Below are positions 13,591 to 27,300 of a DNA stretch of 64,000 bases, piece by piece. The first letter of the stretch is position 1; each line of letters begins with the position of its first letter. This DNA is from Bettongia penicillata ogilbyi. Its lineage: Eukaryota; Chordata; Mammalia; Diprotodontia; Potoroidae. The notes below the pieces were generated by a model. The model was not told where the DNA came from. It saw only the letters and a list, made by a program, of their open reading frames with translations, and made no database searches. Location: the NCBI GenBank assembly GCA_023548195.1, contig JAJHZJ010000252.1, positions 1,247,501 to 1,311,500 of the forward strand, written 5' to 3'. The translations under genes were made by a program, and so were the position numbers.

Positions 13591-13803
13591 AACTTAAGTT
13601 GCATCTTGCATTTGTGCGGAGAATTTCCATACCATGGCGTTCCCTTTATGCTGATGAAATCACAGGTTTGACCCTTCACCAAAATTCTTTACATTCTTAT
13701 ATAATTCATTTTAAGCACAATTAAATAACTTTTCCCACACATCTACTTTATGACTATGCAGGCTTTGTGGGGCTTACTTTCTCCTGCAATTTCATACTCA
13801 GAA

Positions 13804-13809
13804 TTTATT
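13804..13809 (-). promoter_or_regulatory. Candidate poly(A) signal AATAAA, proximal choice
   Basis: Canonical hexamer on the gene strand, 4.4 kb after the stop, a distance like that of the human USP9X 3' UTR. Use cannot be shown from sequence. Confidence 0.35.
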
Positions 13810-15439
13810 TTCATTTCTAAATTTGCAGGGCCTAAATTTCATTCTGAGATGTATTTATGAAAGAGGTTAGAAACTTCCTTATTGTAAACACTTAATGACA
13901 CTAATCACAAACTGCCTGACAAATCTACTACACTGCAATGTGCAATCAAGAACTTCCTTTTTTAAAAAATGCATGCTTTGTTAAGTATAAGAGGTGTAAT
14001 TTTGATTCAGATGTGAAAGTTACAAGCTTGTTAACACAATTTGGACAATAGCCATAAACGTTTAAAAGTTAGCCTGTAAAGAACTGAAAAGAATTTTTTA
14101 GTTAAACCACTTTTCAAATTAAATCGTTTCTTCTCACATAATTTTGATACCTTAAATGTGTATTTCCTTAGTAAATTGATACATCAATGCAAAATAACAA
14201 ATTTTTACTTATTAGGGAATTTAAAAAAAGCGAAATACTTTAATTTTAGTATCTGTGTAAGCTCACGTTCTAGCGTATGCTCTAATCTTTCTGCATCTGA
14301 ACATCCATTTTCATAATGTTAATAATAGTTTTAATTAGTACAGTATATTAATCCAAAATATGGAGGGAATAAAATAGGCCTTTGGTTTTAATTTCTTGGT
14401 AGAATAGGGTTGGAGGAGGAAACTGGGCAATTACAATCCAAAGGGTTTCCTCTGTGCATATCAGTATGACAAATTAAAACTGAATCCAACAGATTGTAAA
14501 GAGAAGTTATAGGACAAAATAAACGCTACAAATATAAAACCCAGGGAGGAAAACCCTACTGTGATCTTCGAAACAATTTTTTTTTTTTTTTTACCATTTC
14601 TTTCACTTATAAATATAAATTTAATACTTAAAGAAATCAGTGATTTTGTTAGCGTGGACACTCCCCTCACTGACACAGATCTCAATTCTTCTTTGACTTG
14701 GTAGGAAGGTCTCAATGATTTACTGTAGACAAATTCATCACCATGCAGTCAACCTGGTAAGAAATCTCTGAACTAAGCTTGGCTGATCCTTAGACAACTC
14801 CAGTTCATTGGAACCATCAGGCCATTTTTGGCTTGGGAGGACTTGCTTCTTACAAGGACAGCATTCAAGAACCTGGGGTTATGTTTTGTGCCATGATGAA
14901 GCCTCAAAGTAATGAAGTTTGTAAATGTCAAAGAGCTCTTAATTTGCAGTCTACTGACTAGTACTTCGATTAAGCATTTTACAATAAAACTTAAGTTTTA
15001 TAATAAACTAAAAAAGTTGTAACAAGAAAAAAATATATAAAACATTTTAATAATTCTAGTTGTTGTGCATACATAACTGCCCAAAGACACTGAGTTGGAA
15101 AAATCAATTATGATTGAGATAGAAATCAATGAAAGCAAAAACAAAACGAAGAAACACAGTTAAGCTCGACTGCTATGATACTCTTATTTGAGTCTATCCC
15201 AGGCTATGTGAAAATCTGGTTTGTCAAATATCTTAATAACAACAGCAATGTAGCTTATGAAGTTGCACAATGAAACTGAGCCAATGGGGTGAAGTCCTGG
15301 TTTAACTTAGCTTAATTTAACTGGAAATGTTGAAAAGACAAATGTTGCTATGGTAGAGAAATATTTTTGCCCTTTAGTACATTGCTTTTTTAAACTTTCT
15401 AAATTGGAAGACTAGATTCCTCAACAAAACTTTTAAATA

Positions 15440-15540
15440 GAATATATATATGCACATATGTGTTTCTTTATGTATATACATAGATATACATACACACATA
15501 TATACATATACACAACTATCTATCTATCTATATATAGCTC
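15440..15540. repeat. TA/CA/TATC microsatellite
   Basis: Alternating TA/CA repeats ending in four 'ctat' units at about 15516-15531. Low complexity, probably in the 3' UTR. Confidence 0.85.
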
Positions 15541-18218
15541 AAAAAAATCAGTTGAAGGAAAATTAAATAACCTTTAGGCACTTTGAGGATTTATAATTTA
15601 AAATGTGCCATTTATATTAAAAAAAGAAACAAACCTCAAAAATCACTACATTGCTCTGACAGTAACATGCATGTTAGATTTTCCAGCTATACACTAATCC
15701 TTACTTAAAAATCAAATGTAAAAAATACTGTGCACGTTCCCAAAGAGAGCAATTCTCTCTTAATTCAGTTTTCCTCATTACTGGTAATGACACAGACCAG
15801 GGTTCTTCAAAATGGAAGAACACAAAAAAAAGTTCACAAGCCCTCACCTGAAACAAACAGGCTTGAAAATTCAAAGCAACCAAGGTCAGGATCTCCCATT
15901 AGGGAGAAAAATTCACAGCCTTAAAATGTCACAGGTTTTCCATGCCTATACAGCCACTACACTTAAAATTAAATTGAACATATTACACATTTTCTTTAAA
16001 GAGCAAGAAATACAAAAATCACCTATCAGATGGTGTGTTTAACAATAGTAACTGGTCCAAATAAAGCTGAAGTGTTCTTGCTCATTACTGAGCAAGTTCA
16101 TAAATTGAATTAAACCTACTAATTTGAATCTCAAACACTGTGTACAACTTTCAAGCTTGTAAGTCCAGGCTTTAATACTACAATTTAAAAGTAAAAATAT
16201 AATCTGTTGTTAAAATTTCCTAATACTACAGAAAACCTAGAAGCATAGAATGATTATATAGATTACTGGAAGATAACCCCTCCCTCCATTTTTTTCTGAA
16301 CACCCTCCCTTTTAATCAAAAAAAAAAAAAAAAGAATGCAATAATATTTCTGCTTTGTTCAGTTCAAACCACAGTCTGTTTGACAGATTTTTTTTCCCTA
16401 TTAATTGAACTGTAAAAAACACCATCAAGCTTGTGCTCATTAAATATATATGTATATATAAAAACATACAAAAAGTACAAGATTGATCACATTAGGAAAC
16501 TTTTACAGTGTCAAATCTTAATTGTTTCTTTTATCCTTAGTAAAGGCCAAATTTTTCTGTGCACAAAATCTTCCTGTGACTGAAATTCCTGAATTCGGTG
16601 TCATGCTTTGGCATGCCATGCACAGAATTCAATCTGAAATGTGCAGTCCTTCAAAAACCAAAACTAAAGAACAACAACAAAACCAAACCAAAAAAAAAAA
16701 AAACCAACCCAAAACACACACACCACAGGACAAAAAGTTCTTCTTAAATCAAATTCTATTTGTGAATTCAGCAAAATAATTTCTATAAAATAAAACAGCA
16801 AAATATTTAAATAGTATAGGGTGGGCTGTATCTGTTTTGCAGGGGTATTTGGTTCTTAGACAAGTTCCAAAAAAAAAATTACACACATTCAAGTTACCAA
16901 TTCTCTGTTAAATACAGTATTTACTGATGAGTTTCTTGGAATCTTTAAACAAATAGTTTATTCTGGAATCGCAATACCTCAGATTTGTATTTGACTAACC
17001 AGTAGTTTCTTTTATAATTAAACCCCACTTCTAACGTTTAAGATTTCTTTTATAATGGAAAAAGAGCTAAGACAATTCTTGTTTTCAAGTAGAATTGTGA
17101 ATGAGCAGAAAACCAGCAAGTGAACTTGGTGCAGTGGCACTCCCAAGCACTGTGTGATTCTGACTTCCACTTCACTGGGATCCAGCAAAAGGAAAGTGTT
17201 AGAAGATTTATCTAGTAAGCTCTACCAAAGAAACAAAACAAGCACACCAAATACAGTCTATTATGCTCCAGGCATCCTGGCATAGCAAATTTTTGCATAT
17301 TTGTTTTAAATCTCTTAAATTCCTATTACTGAAACCTAAGTGTTCTTTATCCCACCCAGAGATAAACTGTTAAACATCAGATGTGAGGAACTTAGGTGCA
17401 ACTGAAAACCACCTGTTTGTCACATTTCTCCCCCCATTTTAATATTTTTATATTCTAGGTGTAAGAAGAAAAGCTCTGAGCAATGCAGCTGTCTCTTTGG
17501 GACAACTGCTGTCATTATGGTATTTTTTTCCTCATTGGCTACACTAACTTGGTGTGAAGCCATGCTAAATGTTACAGCATAACTATAGCTTCAAAGTGAT
17601 TAACCTAATACCAGAATGAAAAAGGCAATGAAAAAGAGATCTAGAAACAATGTTACATCACCAATTTTTCACATCAACCAAATAATTAAAAGGTTACCAG
17701 CCATTACGTTGCTCATAGTAAAATCGACTCCAGTGGCAAAGAATTAACATGAAACTATTGGTGTGGCTGACATGTATGGGCTCTTTTTTTGTTTTTTGTT
17801 TTTTTTTCTGTAAAGGAGTTGATCCAACTGCCATGAGGCAGGCAACATTGGTTGCAGAGTGCAGCGGAGAGATCAAGAAATTAATTTTTTCTGTTTTCGT
17901 AGATCTGTGAGTTTCAAGACAAAAAAAAATGTTTCTTGCTTAAGAATTAACAGTCAAACATTAATATACTATATACACCTTTGCCATTTACACATTAGCA
18001 TCAGGCCATTTATTACAAAACACTATACACTTTCCACTGCAGGCGGGTTATATATTGACAGCAATTTTCTGCAGATAAGACAGTGAATAGACTCTCCACT
18101 CCATTTGATTAGGAAGTTTTTTTTTCTAGTTTTAAATATTAGCCAGACACAGAAAAAGGTTGGACTGTAAGGCCTGGGTGCACAGTCTTGATGGAACCAG
18201 TTAGTTATGTGCATTTCA

Positions 18219-18353
18219 CTAATCTTTTGTCTGAGGTGGGGAAACTTCTTCATTGCCTTCATAATTTTCTTGTGCTCGTTGGCCAGTTCTCTGAGGGTTG
18301 TTCATGTGATGTGCTGCTGGGCCTGTATATGGCTGTCCATGCACATGGTTATT
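18219..18353 (-). CDS. USP9X: USP9X terminal coding exon and stop
   Basis: The coding part is 135 bp: 44 codons ([16 protein letters not shown] ... SPPQTKD) and TAG. Acceptor TTCTCTAG. The human protein as remembered ends TKDQ; here the Gln codon position is TAG, so the product is one residue shorter. The tail is hydrophilic and low in structure. The exon continues into the 3' UTR. Confidence 0.95.
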   Translation of the reverse strand, partial: NNHVHGQPYTGPAAHHMNNPQRTGQRAQENYEGNEEVSPPQTKD

Positions 18354-21300
18354 CTAGAGAAAAACAGATACACATATTGAACTTTACACACGTTAAAATT
18401 AATTTTAAAACACTTTAAAACTGTAGGCAACATTTTATTTAATAGTCTCAATGAGAACGTTTTTCATCTAAGCCCTACCACTCACCTTTTAGGCATATTA
18501 ATGCTGAAGGTAAAAAAAGAACAAAATCACAAAATTATAGTGAATCCAAATCCTAAATTCTACTGTGCTATTTCATGCAAAATAAAAGCAGCAGGAAAAA
18601 GTAATAATGCAACAAAGTTTGGAATACTATAAAAAGAAACAACTATCTACAGTAATGTTCTTCATTTTAGCATCATTCAATTTTATGCAACTTTGTCATA
18701 TATCTTTCTATGAAGGGTACAGTTTCATACTAAAATTGAACCACCTCAGGGGTACTCCCACAGAACTGTTGCATGGGAAACATTTTGTTGTCATATTGTC
18801 CAGTGACCAAACCTAATACTGGAATGTCAGGAAAATAAGAATTTTGTGCGTTAAGCAGTGAAAATGCCTTTAGCTGTGAGGAAATAAACATCATACATGT
18901 AATGGATTAATCTGTAAGCTTGTGATAAAATGTGGCTTTACCCTCACAGGAAAGGCCAAAGCATTTAAGAGTCTCACATCACTTACCAACTGCTCTGCTG
19001 AGAACATCAGTAAAGAGTGCAAGATGAAGGAAAACAGGGTTGAGTGGGAGAGGAAATTAAGTTAGCAGATGAAGGCTATGTAAAAAGATTTGGGAGCAGG
19101 GAAAAAAAATCCTGGCTTCTTTGAAATGCACTAAATTTAGGAACGGTCAAATTAAAATCCTAGTAAAACTAGTTAGGTTTCAGAGATTTAATTCATGACA
19201 TATTTTCATGTTGTAGGTGTAAAATAACAAAACAAGTTGCCATCAAGACAGATGCCAGACCCTGGCTTTAAAATCGTGTCGTGTGGATATGATTTTGTTG
19301 TACTTAGTTAAAAAGCATACATGGTGAGCAACTGTTGTATGTATGTATTATATGGAATTACTCAGAAAATATCGATTACAACAAGCAATAGGTAAGATTC
19401 TATTAGATAATAAAAGTAATCTCTAATGTGTTCTAACACCTTTGGCCCACTAATCAGTATAACTGGGAAAATAGTTGCATTCATTCATCCAAAATAGTCA
19501 TTTTTGTAACTTTTCTTTTAAAAGGTGATGAACAGATTATAATAAATGAAGAAAAAGGTGACTATAGAGCCCAAGGCATGACTGGGATGAGTGTGAAAGG
19601 TCTGTAACAAGGAAATCAGTTTATAGTCAAGAAACAAGACTAGAAAAGGCAGGAGACAAGTATCATTAGCCAAAATCCAAACTTATATAAAAATTCTATT
19701 CAAGTAGTGGTAAAGAAGAAAGAGTCACCACAGTGTGTTAGAAAGCACGTTACAGGAGCAGTCAGGATACCCAAATTCAAGGTTTCCTTTACTACTGAAG
19801 ATACGTGATAAGTAAGGTCGCTTAATTTGTCTCACCTTCCTCATTTGTAAAATGAAAGGACTGGACTAGGTGGCCTCTGAGGATGCCTTTTTGACCTAAA
19901 AGCCTGTGATTTCAGGTCCAGGTAGGTGATTTTTATCAGCTTTGGGGAAGTCAGCAGTAGTTAACGAGTTCAGGAAGGGGATGAAATTTACTGGGGTTTC
20001 TCTTGAGAGACTTGGGAATCAGAGTGGAATAAGAAGCGATACTGCTTGCCTTCTGAACCAGAGCTCCTTAGATCCTCTTGCCCAGGACAGGGTTAATTCC
20101 AGAATATGGAACTGGGCTTAACTTGCAGTTTAGATGAAAAAACTTGTAACAGAGAATCCATTTGTTTTCATTTTAAAATTTATATGTACACTTGCTTGTG
20201 GATATATTCTAAGGCAGATTTTGATCCTTTATTTCTGTGATCAAGAATATTATCACTGATTACTACCTTCAATGCATTTCTATCAAGCTTTCCAAGAGGT
20301 CATGTAGCAGAGTGGACAGAGGACTAGCCTTGAAGTCCGAAAGCCCTGAGTTCAAGTATCGCCTTTGATGGAGACTCCCTGTTATGACCCGGGGATGGCT
20401 ACTTAACCTCTCAGTGTGTCAACAACTAACACTACAAATTTCAGTGAAGGTTTGAATGTCAATTTTCATTAGCAGAAAGTATCTTCAGCAGGGAGATCCC
20501 TACACCAATGAAATCACATCTTCTCCCTTGAAAGGTCAGAAAAAGTGTCTACTATGTTGTTTCTGTTCATTGGCCAAGCTTCACCGCGAAATCTTCATCG
20601 AAGCTCTCTCTCATGTCCAAGCTTCCTATCAGAATGAGTCCACTTCTTTATCTAAAGTTTAAAAACACTGTAATTCTCACAACCTACTTGAACAAATAGT
20701 CTCTAATGACTGAATACTTTGATCGTGGCTGGATGACCACTTCATGCATCAAGACCATGTAAAATCATTCATGAAGACCCACGCCCTTTGCTTTTGGCAG
20801 TTACTTCATCCTTACATTGTTCCTTTTACCAGTGCAAAGTATTCCATTTGTACTTCACAAAAAAATGTGATATTTTTGCTCTACATAACAGTTACTTGTT
20901 TATATGCTGACATGAAACAACACACACTTCTATTCACAGCCACTAGCACAAGACTAACTGGCCAACCTGGAGAGTACTGCTGGCTGCGAGCTGAAATACA
21001 TCCCTGTCATGCTCATTCTTCCTCTGCTTCCAAAAGTCACACAAGAAAACCAGTCTCATTACTTTACAGTCACACCTTGTATCAACAGAATTAGAACAAA
21101 TTTAGTCATTCTGGAAATGAACGCTTAGTGGTTTTTGAGAAAAAAGCAGAAGCAAATGTCTATTTTACCTGCTGATACTGAGATCCAGGTGAATGAGGAT
21201 ATAATGGGGCATCTTCTGGTGGAGATGATTCGTGTTCATCTGGGGCATCTTGGTCATCTGGCTCCTAGGTGGACACATTTAAAAGGAAACAGAACTTGAT

Positions 21301-24300
21301 TTTCCAGGCAAATAAAAAATTTTTAACTTCATGTAACTTCATTTTTGGCTACAGGCAGTTCTGCTATAACATATATTTTGAAAACAGGAATTTGTTGCAA
21401 CACAATTGATGTAACAGGGAACATTTTCAGCATAATGTGAATTTCAAGTTTCTTTCCAGAGAAACAGTGAGAGACTCAGAAAAAAGCCTTACGTTACAGT
21501 AACTCCCACTTCCACAAGTAGAATTCAGGTTTTTGTCAAGGTAAAGCGCCATATTTATTACACATCTTCTGTGCAGTAAGAAGAAGTAGAGGAGTAGAGG
21601 AGAAGGACTGTCCTCATCACCCTCCCCCCCCCATTCTGGTATGACCTCCAGCTGGCACTGAGTTTTGAAGTTGCTGCCTGCCTAACTTGCTCAGGACAGG
21701 TCCAGTAGCAGCTCAAGGACAAGCATGAGACCAAACTATTTATAGTAGTAATTTTATATTATTTAAAACATATAAAACTGTGCTACTCTTCATTAGGTTC
21801 TCATCTTTTTTTAAGAAAAGCATCACTGACAAAGTTTTTGAGTTTTGTATCCCTAGCCTCATTTCTCTCATAAGCTCTGGATATTCAGAGAGTTTGCATA
21901 TAGCACAGTGTTTTTTTGGAAACATATTTTTAGTTTAGAGCAGAACTACCTGTATTTAAAGTCTAAAGTAGACTTAATGACTTTTCTTTACTAATTTTTG
22001 CTTGTTTTCTGGGAATTCTAGCAGTTTTTGTTCAAGGAAGACATAGAAGGAGGACTTTTAAAAATGAAAATTACCCCTCAGATTTGTTTTATAACATAAC
22101 AAAAAATTATCTTGATTTATATCCCCCCTTCCCCCCCTATTTGTTGAAAAATGCAATTTTAACCTTTTTTACCTCCTCTGGACAGAGCTCACAAGCTTTT
22201 GCAAGGGTCATCCGGGCACTATGTGATCTCTCCAAAAAGTATCCATTTGATGTTTCATTGCTTTGCACTGGAGGAGACCAGTTGTTGTATGTATACTGAG
22301 GATTGCCAGTGTACGGTCGTCGTTCAAGTTCATCCCCAAGCCACTCCACTGCCCAGGTCCACTTTCTTTTCAGATCTCCATTACTCTTCAAAATAAATTA
22401 GACATATATTGTGAAAAAAAATTCTTTATGAAACCAGTACTTTTTAAAAGATATATTACATATTTAAGAGACTATAGAATCTTTTAAAATCTAAGCATCT
22501 ATTTCCCCCAATAACTAAGTAGAGGTGCTGTAGGACTTTAGGAATTTCATCTACTTAAAGAATTTAAGCTCCATTAGTAAGAAAAATGTGGTATATAAAC
22601 AAATTAAGATAAGTAAGCCCAGTACTAGACAGCAATTTTCATAAAGACAAGCAACAATTTTATTAAAACTTTCTATCTCCGCAAGCACTTAGTGCTGTGC
22701 GGAAGTACTTATGTAGAAAATTTCATAGTTAAACTTCATTTTTTACTATTTTAAAATATAGTAAAAGTATATGTAATAATTTTTCTACTTCTTTTATAAT
22801 CTTTGCCTGTCTTCTAGGGATAAAACCCATTGTTTCAACAATGCCAAAGTTGTCTCCATATTTTGTTTCCAATGATACGTTTTCCATATTTTTGTCTCTG
22901 ATAACGAGAATGTGTTGAGAACCATGACTTCCCTGATTTTCTAAAAGTAAAGGTTCTTGGCAGAATTAACTTTATTTGTTTTCAAGTGTGTAAGAGAAAC
23001 AAATGTTTTGATTGTTAGTTTCAAATGCTGACATTGGTTAACATGAGGCCGTCTGTTTAAATTATTGTTGTTCCGGTCAATATGCCAAAGGGCATTTTTA
23101 CTAAATAAGTTAAATAGGGCAAAAAGGAATTCATTTCCACTGTGACTTTTCTACAAATAGTACATATATCATGTCTGATTTCTACCAGCCATTTTGTACA
23201 TGTAAGAAAGACAGGAACAGATCTTAAATGAACTGCGCTGTAGTCAAGGTTATCTTTCTTTACAAGCTTAAGGTCACCTTGAAAGTCAATAGTGAACAAG
23301 AAAAGAAACTAAACCTCAGCTTCAATCCAATCACCTAAGCTCTGATTTTTTAGCATCTTTCTAATTGTGACCAAGTTGACTAAACCAGAAAAAAAACACT
23401 GTGAAGAAAAGGGAAAAGAAGGGGAATACAGGAGTCATACGCAATCAGGCAGTAAATTTACAAAAAAATTCTCACCTGCAGGATTTGGTAGGCTACAGAG
23501 CAGTTACTAAAGAGAGCTACCATACATTTTATACACTGATAAGCTCTTTTCTGATAATGATTTTTGGAGCGCTGAATTGTATCAAATAGCCCATCCCGAT
23601 CATCTGGTATTCCTTTAAGTGCATTATGAATTCTGAAAAGAAAGAACCAAGAATCAAATTCTCAAAACAATAAAAAGAAAACCATGCTCATCAAATGTAT
23701 GAAAAAATATAAACACGCATCCAAATTATTTTGCTGTAATTTTGTAGATGAACTGCAGCATACTTACAACAATGATTTGTGTGCAGAAAGCAAGGATAAA
23801 GTATTATTCAGGAAATAAATGCTCAGAAAAGGAGGTAAGCTGATCATTTAAGTGGAGTTAAGGGACAAAAAACAAACAAACCAAAGGACAGTGGAGCGGT
23901 GGGGAACCTGTGGCCTAAGTGACACTTACCCATGAAATGATTTTTTAAGTTACTCATATGATAACTTCTGTGTTACTTAACCTTCATTTTTGAATGCACC
24001 CCTTCCTCCTTGCCTGCCCAGTGATCTGTCCCTTGGGCAAATGAACACAGTAAGCTTCCTTGAAGTTCCTTACACGTACTCCATCCCCTGCTCTAAGTGT
24101 GTTACTGTCTCTCACTCCTGGTTTTGTTTGTAAATAGTTGTCCGCATGTTGTCTCTCCAGTTAGAGCTTCTTGAGAAAAGGGACTTTCTTTTAATTTAAA
24201 CTTTCTTTGTATCTCCAACCCTTACTACAGTGTGTGACACAGTAGTTGCTTAATAAATATTGGCTAACTGGAGGAAAAACAGTAAAATTTTCATCAAAAT

Positions 24301-27300
24301 TAACCAATTATTGAAGCTGACTCTACATTACTATTCCCTCTTTCCTACCTTGGCAAAGAAAGGAGGAAAGCATATGTCATCTTTTCTTTTTGACTAAGCT
24401 TAGACATTACAATTCTACAGCCTTCAGTTTCCTATTTTTTAGTTTCTTCCATTTACAGAGTTGTAGTCAATGGTACCCATGGAATGTAAAAAGATCTAAA
24501 GAAGTCCTCCAGTATTTGATGTAAATAATGCAGACAGAATTTATGTGATGACGTGGAAAAGATCTGACATGAATAAAATAGGATGAGAAAGTGTGGACGT
24601 GTACTCTGCATTCCTGTAGACAGTACCAATATTGATGTAATCATAGACCCAAACAAGTATACACAGATATTAAATTAATAACTAACACTGGTTTAATCAT
24701 GTCTCCTCTACCTTATAACTATGCTGTTTTTCCATTTTCTCATAGACTTTGACATGCACAAATCAGTTTATCCTACCTTACTTGATCCTATTTGTAACCC
24801 AACATTTTTACCAAACCATTCCCTAGTATTCAAAAACCCTGTTGCCCACTGTGGAAAATCTAAACTCATCTGTTATGCATCTACATTAGAACATCTTGTC
24901 TTTTTCATGTTGCCAGTGCTCTTACTACTTCTTAATTCCTCTGTTTCGAAGACTAGCAAGTCTGCTTTTTTTCTGAAATGTACAATTTGCTCATAACATA
25001 CTTGAATTCACATTTTGTGACATAGTAGATACCTATGAAGAATAAGAAAATGGAACCGGAATGAAGTGGTAGAATTAATTCTTCAATGTGCTATGTTACT
25101 GATTGCAGGACCATTTAAATACCTCCCAGAATCCTGAAACTTACTTCACATGCCAATTGCAGGCTGACACCTCTCATCATGAACTCAAAACTTTTAAGTC
25201 CATGAAGACGAATTTAGGAAGATGTTTCAAGACCCTGAGAAATGCTTCCCTGTTCCCTATCTTTATATGACATAGTATATATTGTACCCCCAGTAGGCAC
25301 TGTTTTATCTTTGTATGTTTAGTAAATGTAGAAATGAACATCAAGTAACAATCAAAAAGCTAATTTAATTTCAAAATTTAACAAAAAAAATGTGAAAAAA
25401 CTCATCTTTATATTTTTAAGAAGCTCAAGAAAACTCAAGTAATATGAAATTAGAAAAGATAAACACAAAGTTCTTGGGAAAATTCTTATCATTAAACTAA
25501 TGAAATTTTTAAACATTCAACCAAAAATTTAAGGCAAGGATGGAAATCTGTTCACTAACAAAGAGTGATTTTGGCCATTCCATTCTTGAAAACTCAGATA
25601 TTGTTCCTATCAATGGCAAAGAGATAAAGATAAGTACTAACCTGTGTGTCTGCCATGAGTCCTCAATTAATAAAATTTGTAAAAGGAGATCCAAGTAAGG
25701 TCGGAGTTCATAGGTATATGAATAGGCAACCTTAAAGCAAAATAAGATATGGTGATTTTCTCTGTTTAAGAGTGTAACCAATTAGGTGATACATACACAT
25801 ATAAAAGTTTTATTTTCTTTAACCTGCCAAAGTAGTTCACTGAGGACTGTAGAAGAGAACTGAGGATTCTCCCAACAGCAAAAACGAAGCAATTTGATGG
25901 TTTCCTCTGAGTTACTGCAGTCTTCAATAATTTTCTTCACATAACTTGTTCTCACAAACAAAATATCTGCCACATTCTGCTGAAGTGCCATTATAGGTTG
26001 AGATAAATTAGGATCACCATAGGGGTTGGAAAGAGGGGGATTACCTAGAATAGAGTTGTTAACTAATGAAAAATCGACCATTTTCTCCATGGTGACATAA
26101 CAACAAGCTACGTAAACAACTTATTTCAGAAAAAATAGCAGAACTTAATTCACTAACACAGTCCCTATCCTTAGTGGTGGGAAAAGTAACATTTATTAAA
26201 ATTATTGAGCTGATATTGCTTCTCTCTCTGAGAGTATGCATAATTTTTTTGGCTGTATCTTGAAAACGAACACAGCGCAGTGGGAGGCAAGTTAAAAGAT
26301 TTGCTTGGTGAATTTGCCAGGATTATGGAAAAATAATATTTATTTTTCAGATCAACCAAAACCAATTATTTGAAAATCCATCTCATGTATTTACATTTAT
26401 TTTTAATTTAATAATAATGTAAATCCTGACCTTAAATGCTGATAAGTAAATAAAATGATTCCAATCCAATTCCAAAATCAACCACCTGATAAGCTGTCAA
26501 CTTCAGGAAAATAAAGGACTCTTATGAATGCTTTTAAAAGTTCCAATTCTTCAACCCTACAAATCTACCAAAGTATGCTTTTTCGACACTAAAAACTACA
26601 ACTCTGGAGAGCCTCTGAGCCATTTTCTTTGAGATATTATCTCCTGAGTACCTTTGTATGGCAACAATTTATGAAATCATCATTAAGTACAGAGCAGTTT
26701 CAATCTGCATTGGTGGTGGGAAGAGTCACAATAAAGAAGTTACAAGTCTTTTGAAGTATTTCGTTACTAAATGGTTATTATGGAAAGTAGCACTATTAGG
26801 GTAAAGAAAATATTTAAAATGCTTTTTAAGAATGATGCAATTTACCATTTATTGAAGACTGCATCCGGGATGATACATTGCAACAACGGATCAACTGTGA
26901 CACTACGGTATATAATTTGCCTAGCTCGGCATACTGATATTTGATGGGTGGCCCTGGTCCTTCATCCAGAGCAACAAGCATAAATGTGGCAGGCACGCTC
27001 AGTTTCAAAAGCTGTGTTTTTTCTGCCATACCTGTAGAGTAAAGGGAAAACACATAAGAGAGGAAGTAAGAGAATCAGGAGCATGTTGAAGAATAAGATT
27101 GTGTTGTAAGAAAAATAATTACTTAGAACTTGGTTGTAATTTTTATGATCTAGGTCCATTCCTTTGTTGTTAAGTCCCTTCAGTTGTATCCAAGTCCCTA
27201 TGACCCTATTTGGAATTTTCTTGGCAAACATGCCAGAATATTTTTGCCATTTCCTTCTCCAGTTCATTTTACAGTTGAGGAACTGAGGCAAACAGGGTTA

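Larger units (their letters stand above)
10480..18218 (-). other. USP9X: Probable USP9X 3' UTR, outer limit uncertain
   Basis: Downstream of the stop the sequence is AT-rich, unique-looking and almost free of interspersed repeats, with a single MIR (13435-13590). Human USP9X has a 3' UTR of several kilobases. Minus-strand AATAAA motifs occur at 18009-18014, 16957-16962, 13804-13809, 11618-11623 and 10483-10488. By length the 13.8-kb site fits the human form best; the 10.48-kb site marks the end of the repeat-free text more closely. No open frame here looks coding. The end is inferred, not seen. Confidence 0.45.
18354..21168 (-). other. USP9X: Last USP9X intron
   Basis: 2.8-kb intron. It carries two plus-oriented MIR fragments (about 19730-19920 and 20290-20430); the rest is unique AT-rich DNA with no gene. 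Confidence 0.85.

Noticed and set aside
22379..22385. Alternative acceptor two bases into the exon (AAGAGT)
   Set aside because: Use of the second AG would shift the frame; the first AG keeps the conserved reading frame.
26962..27291. 109-codon minus-strand frame overlapping a USP9X exon
   Set aside because: It is out of frame with the exon and its other half is an antisense SINE.
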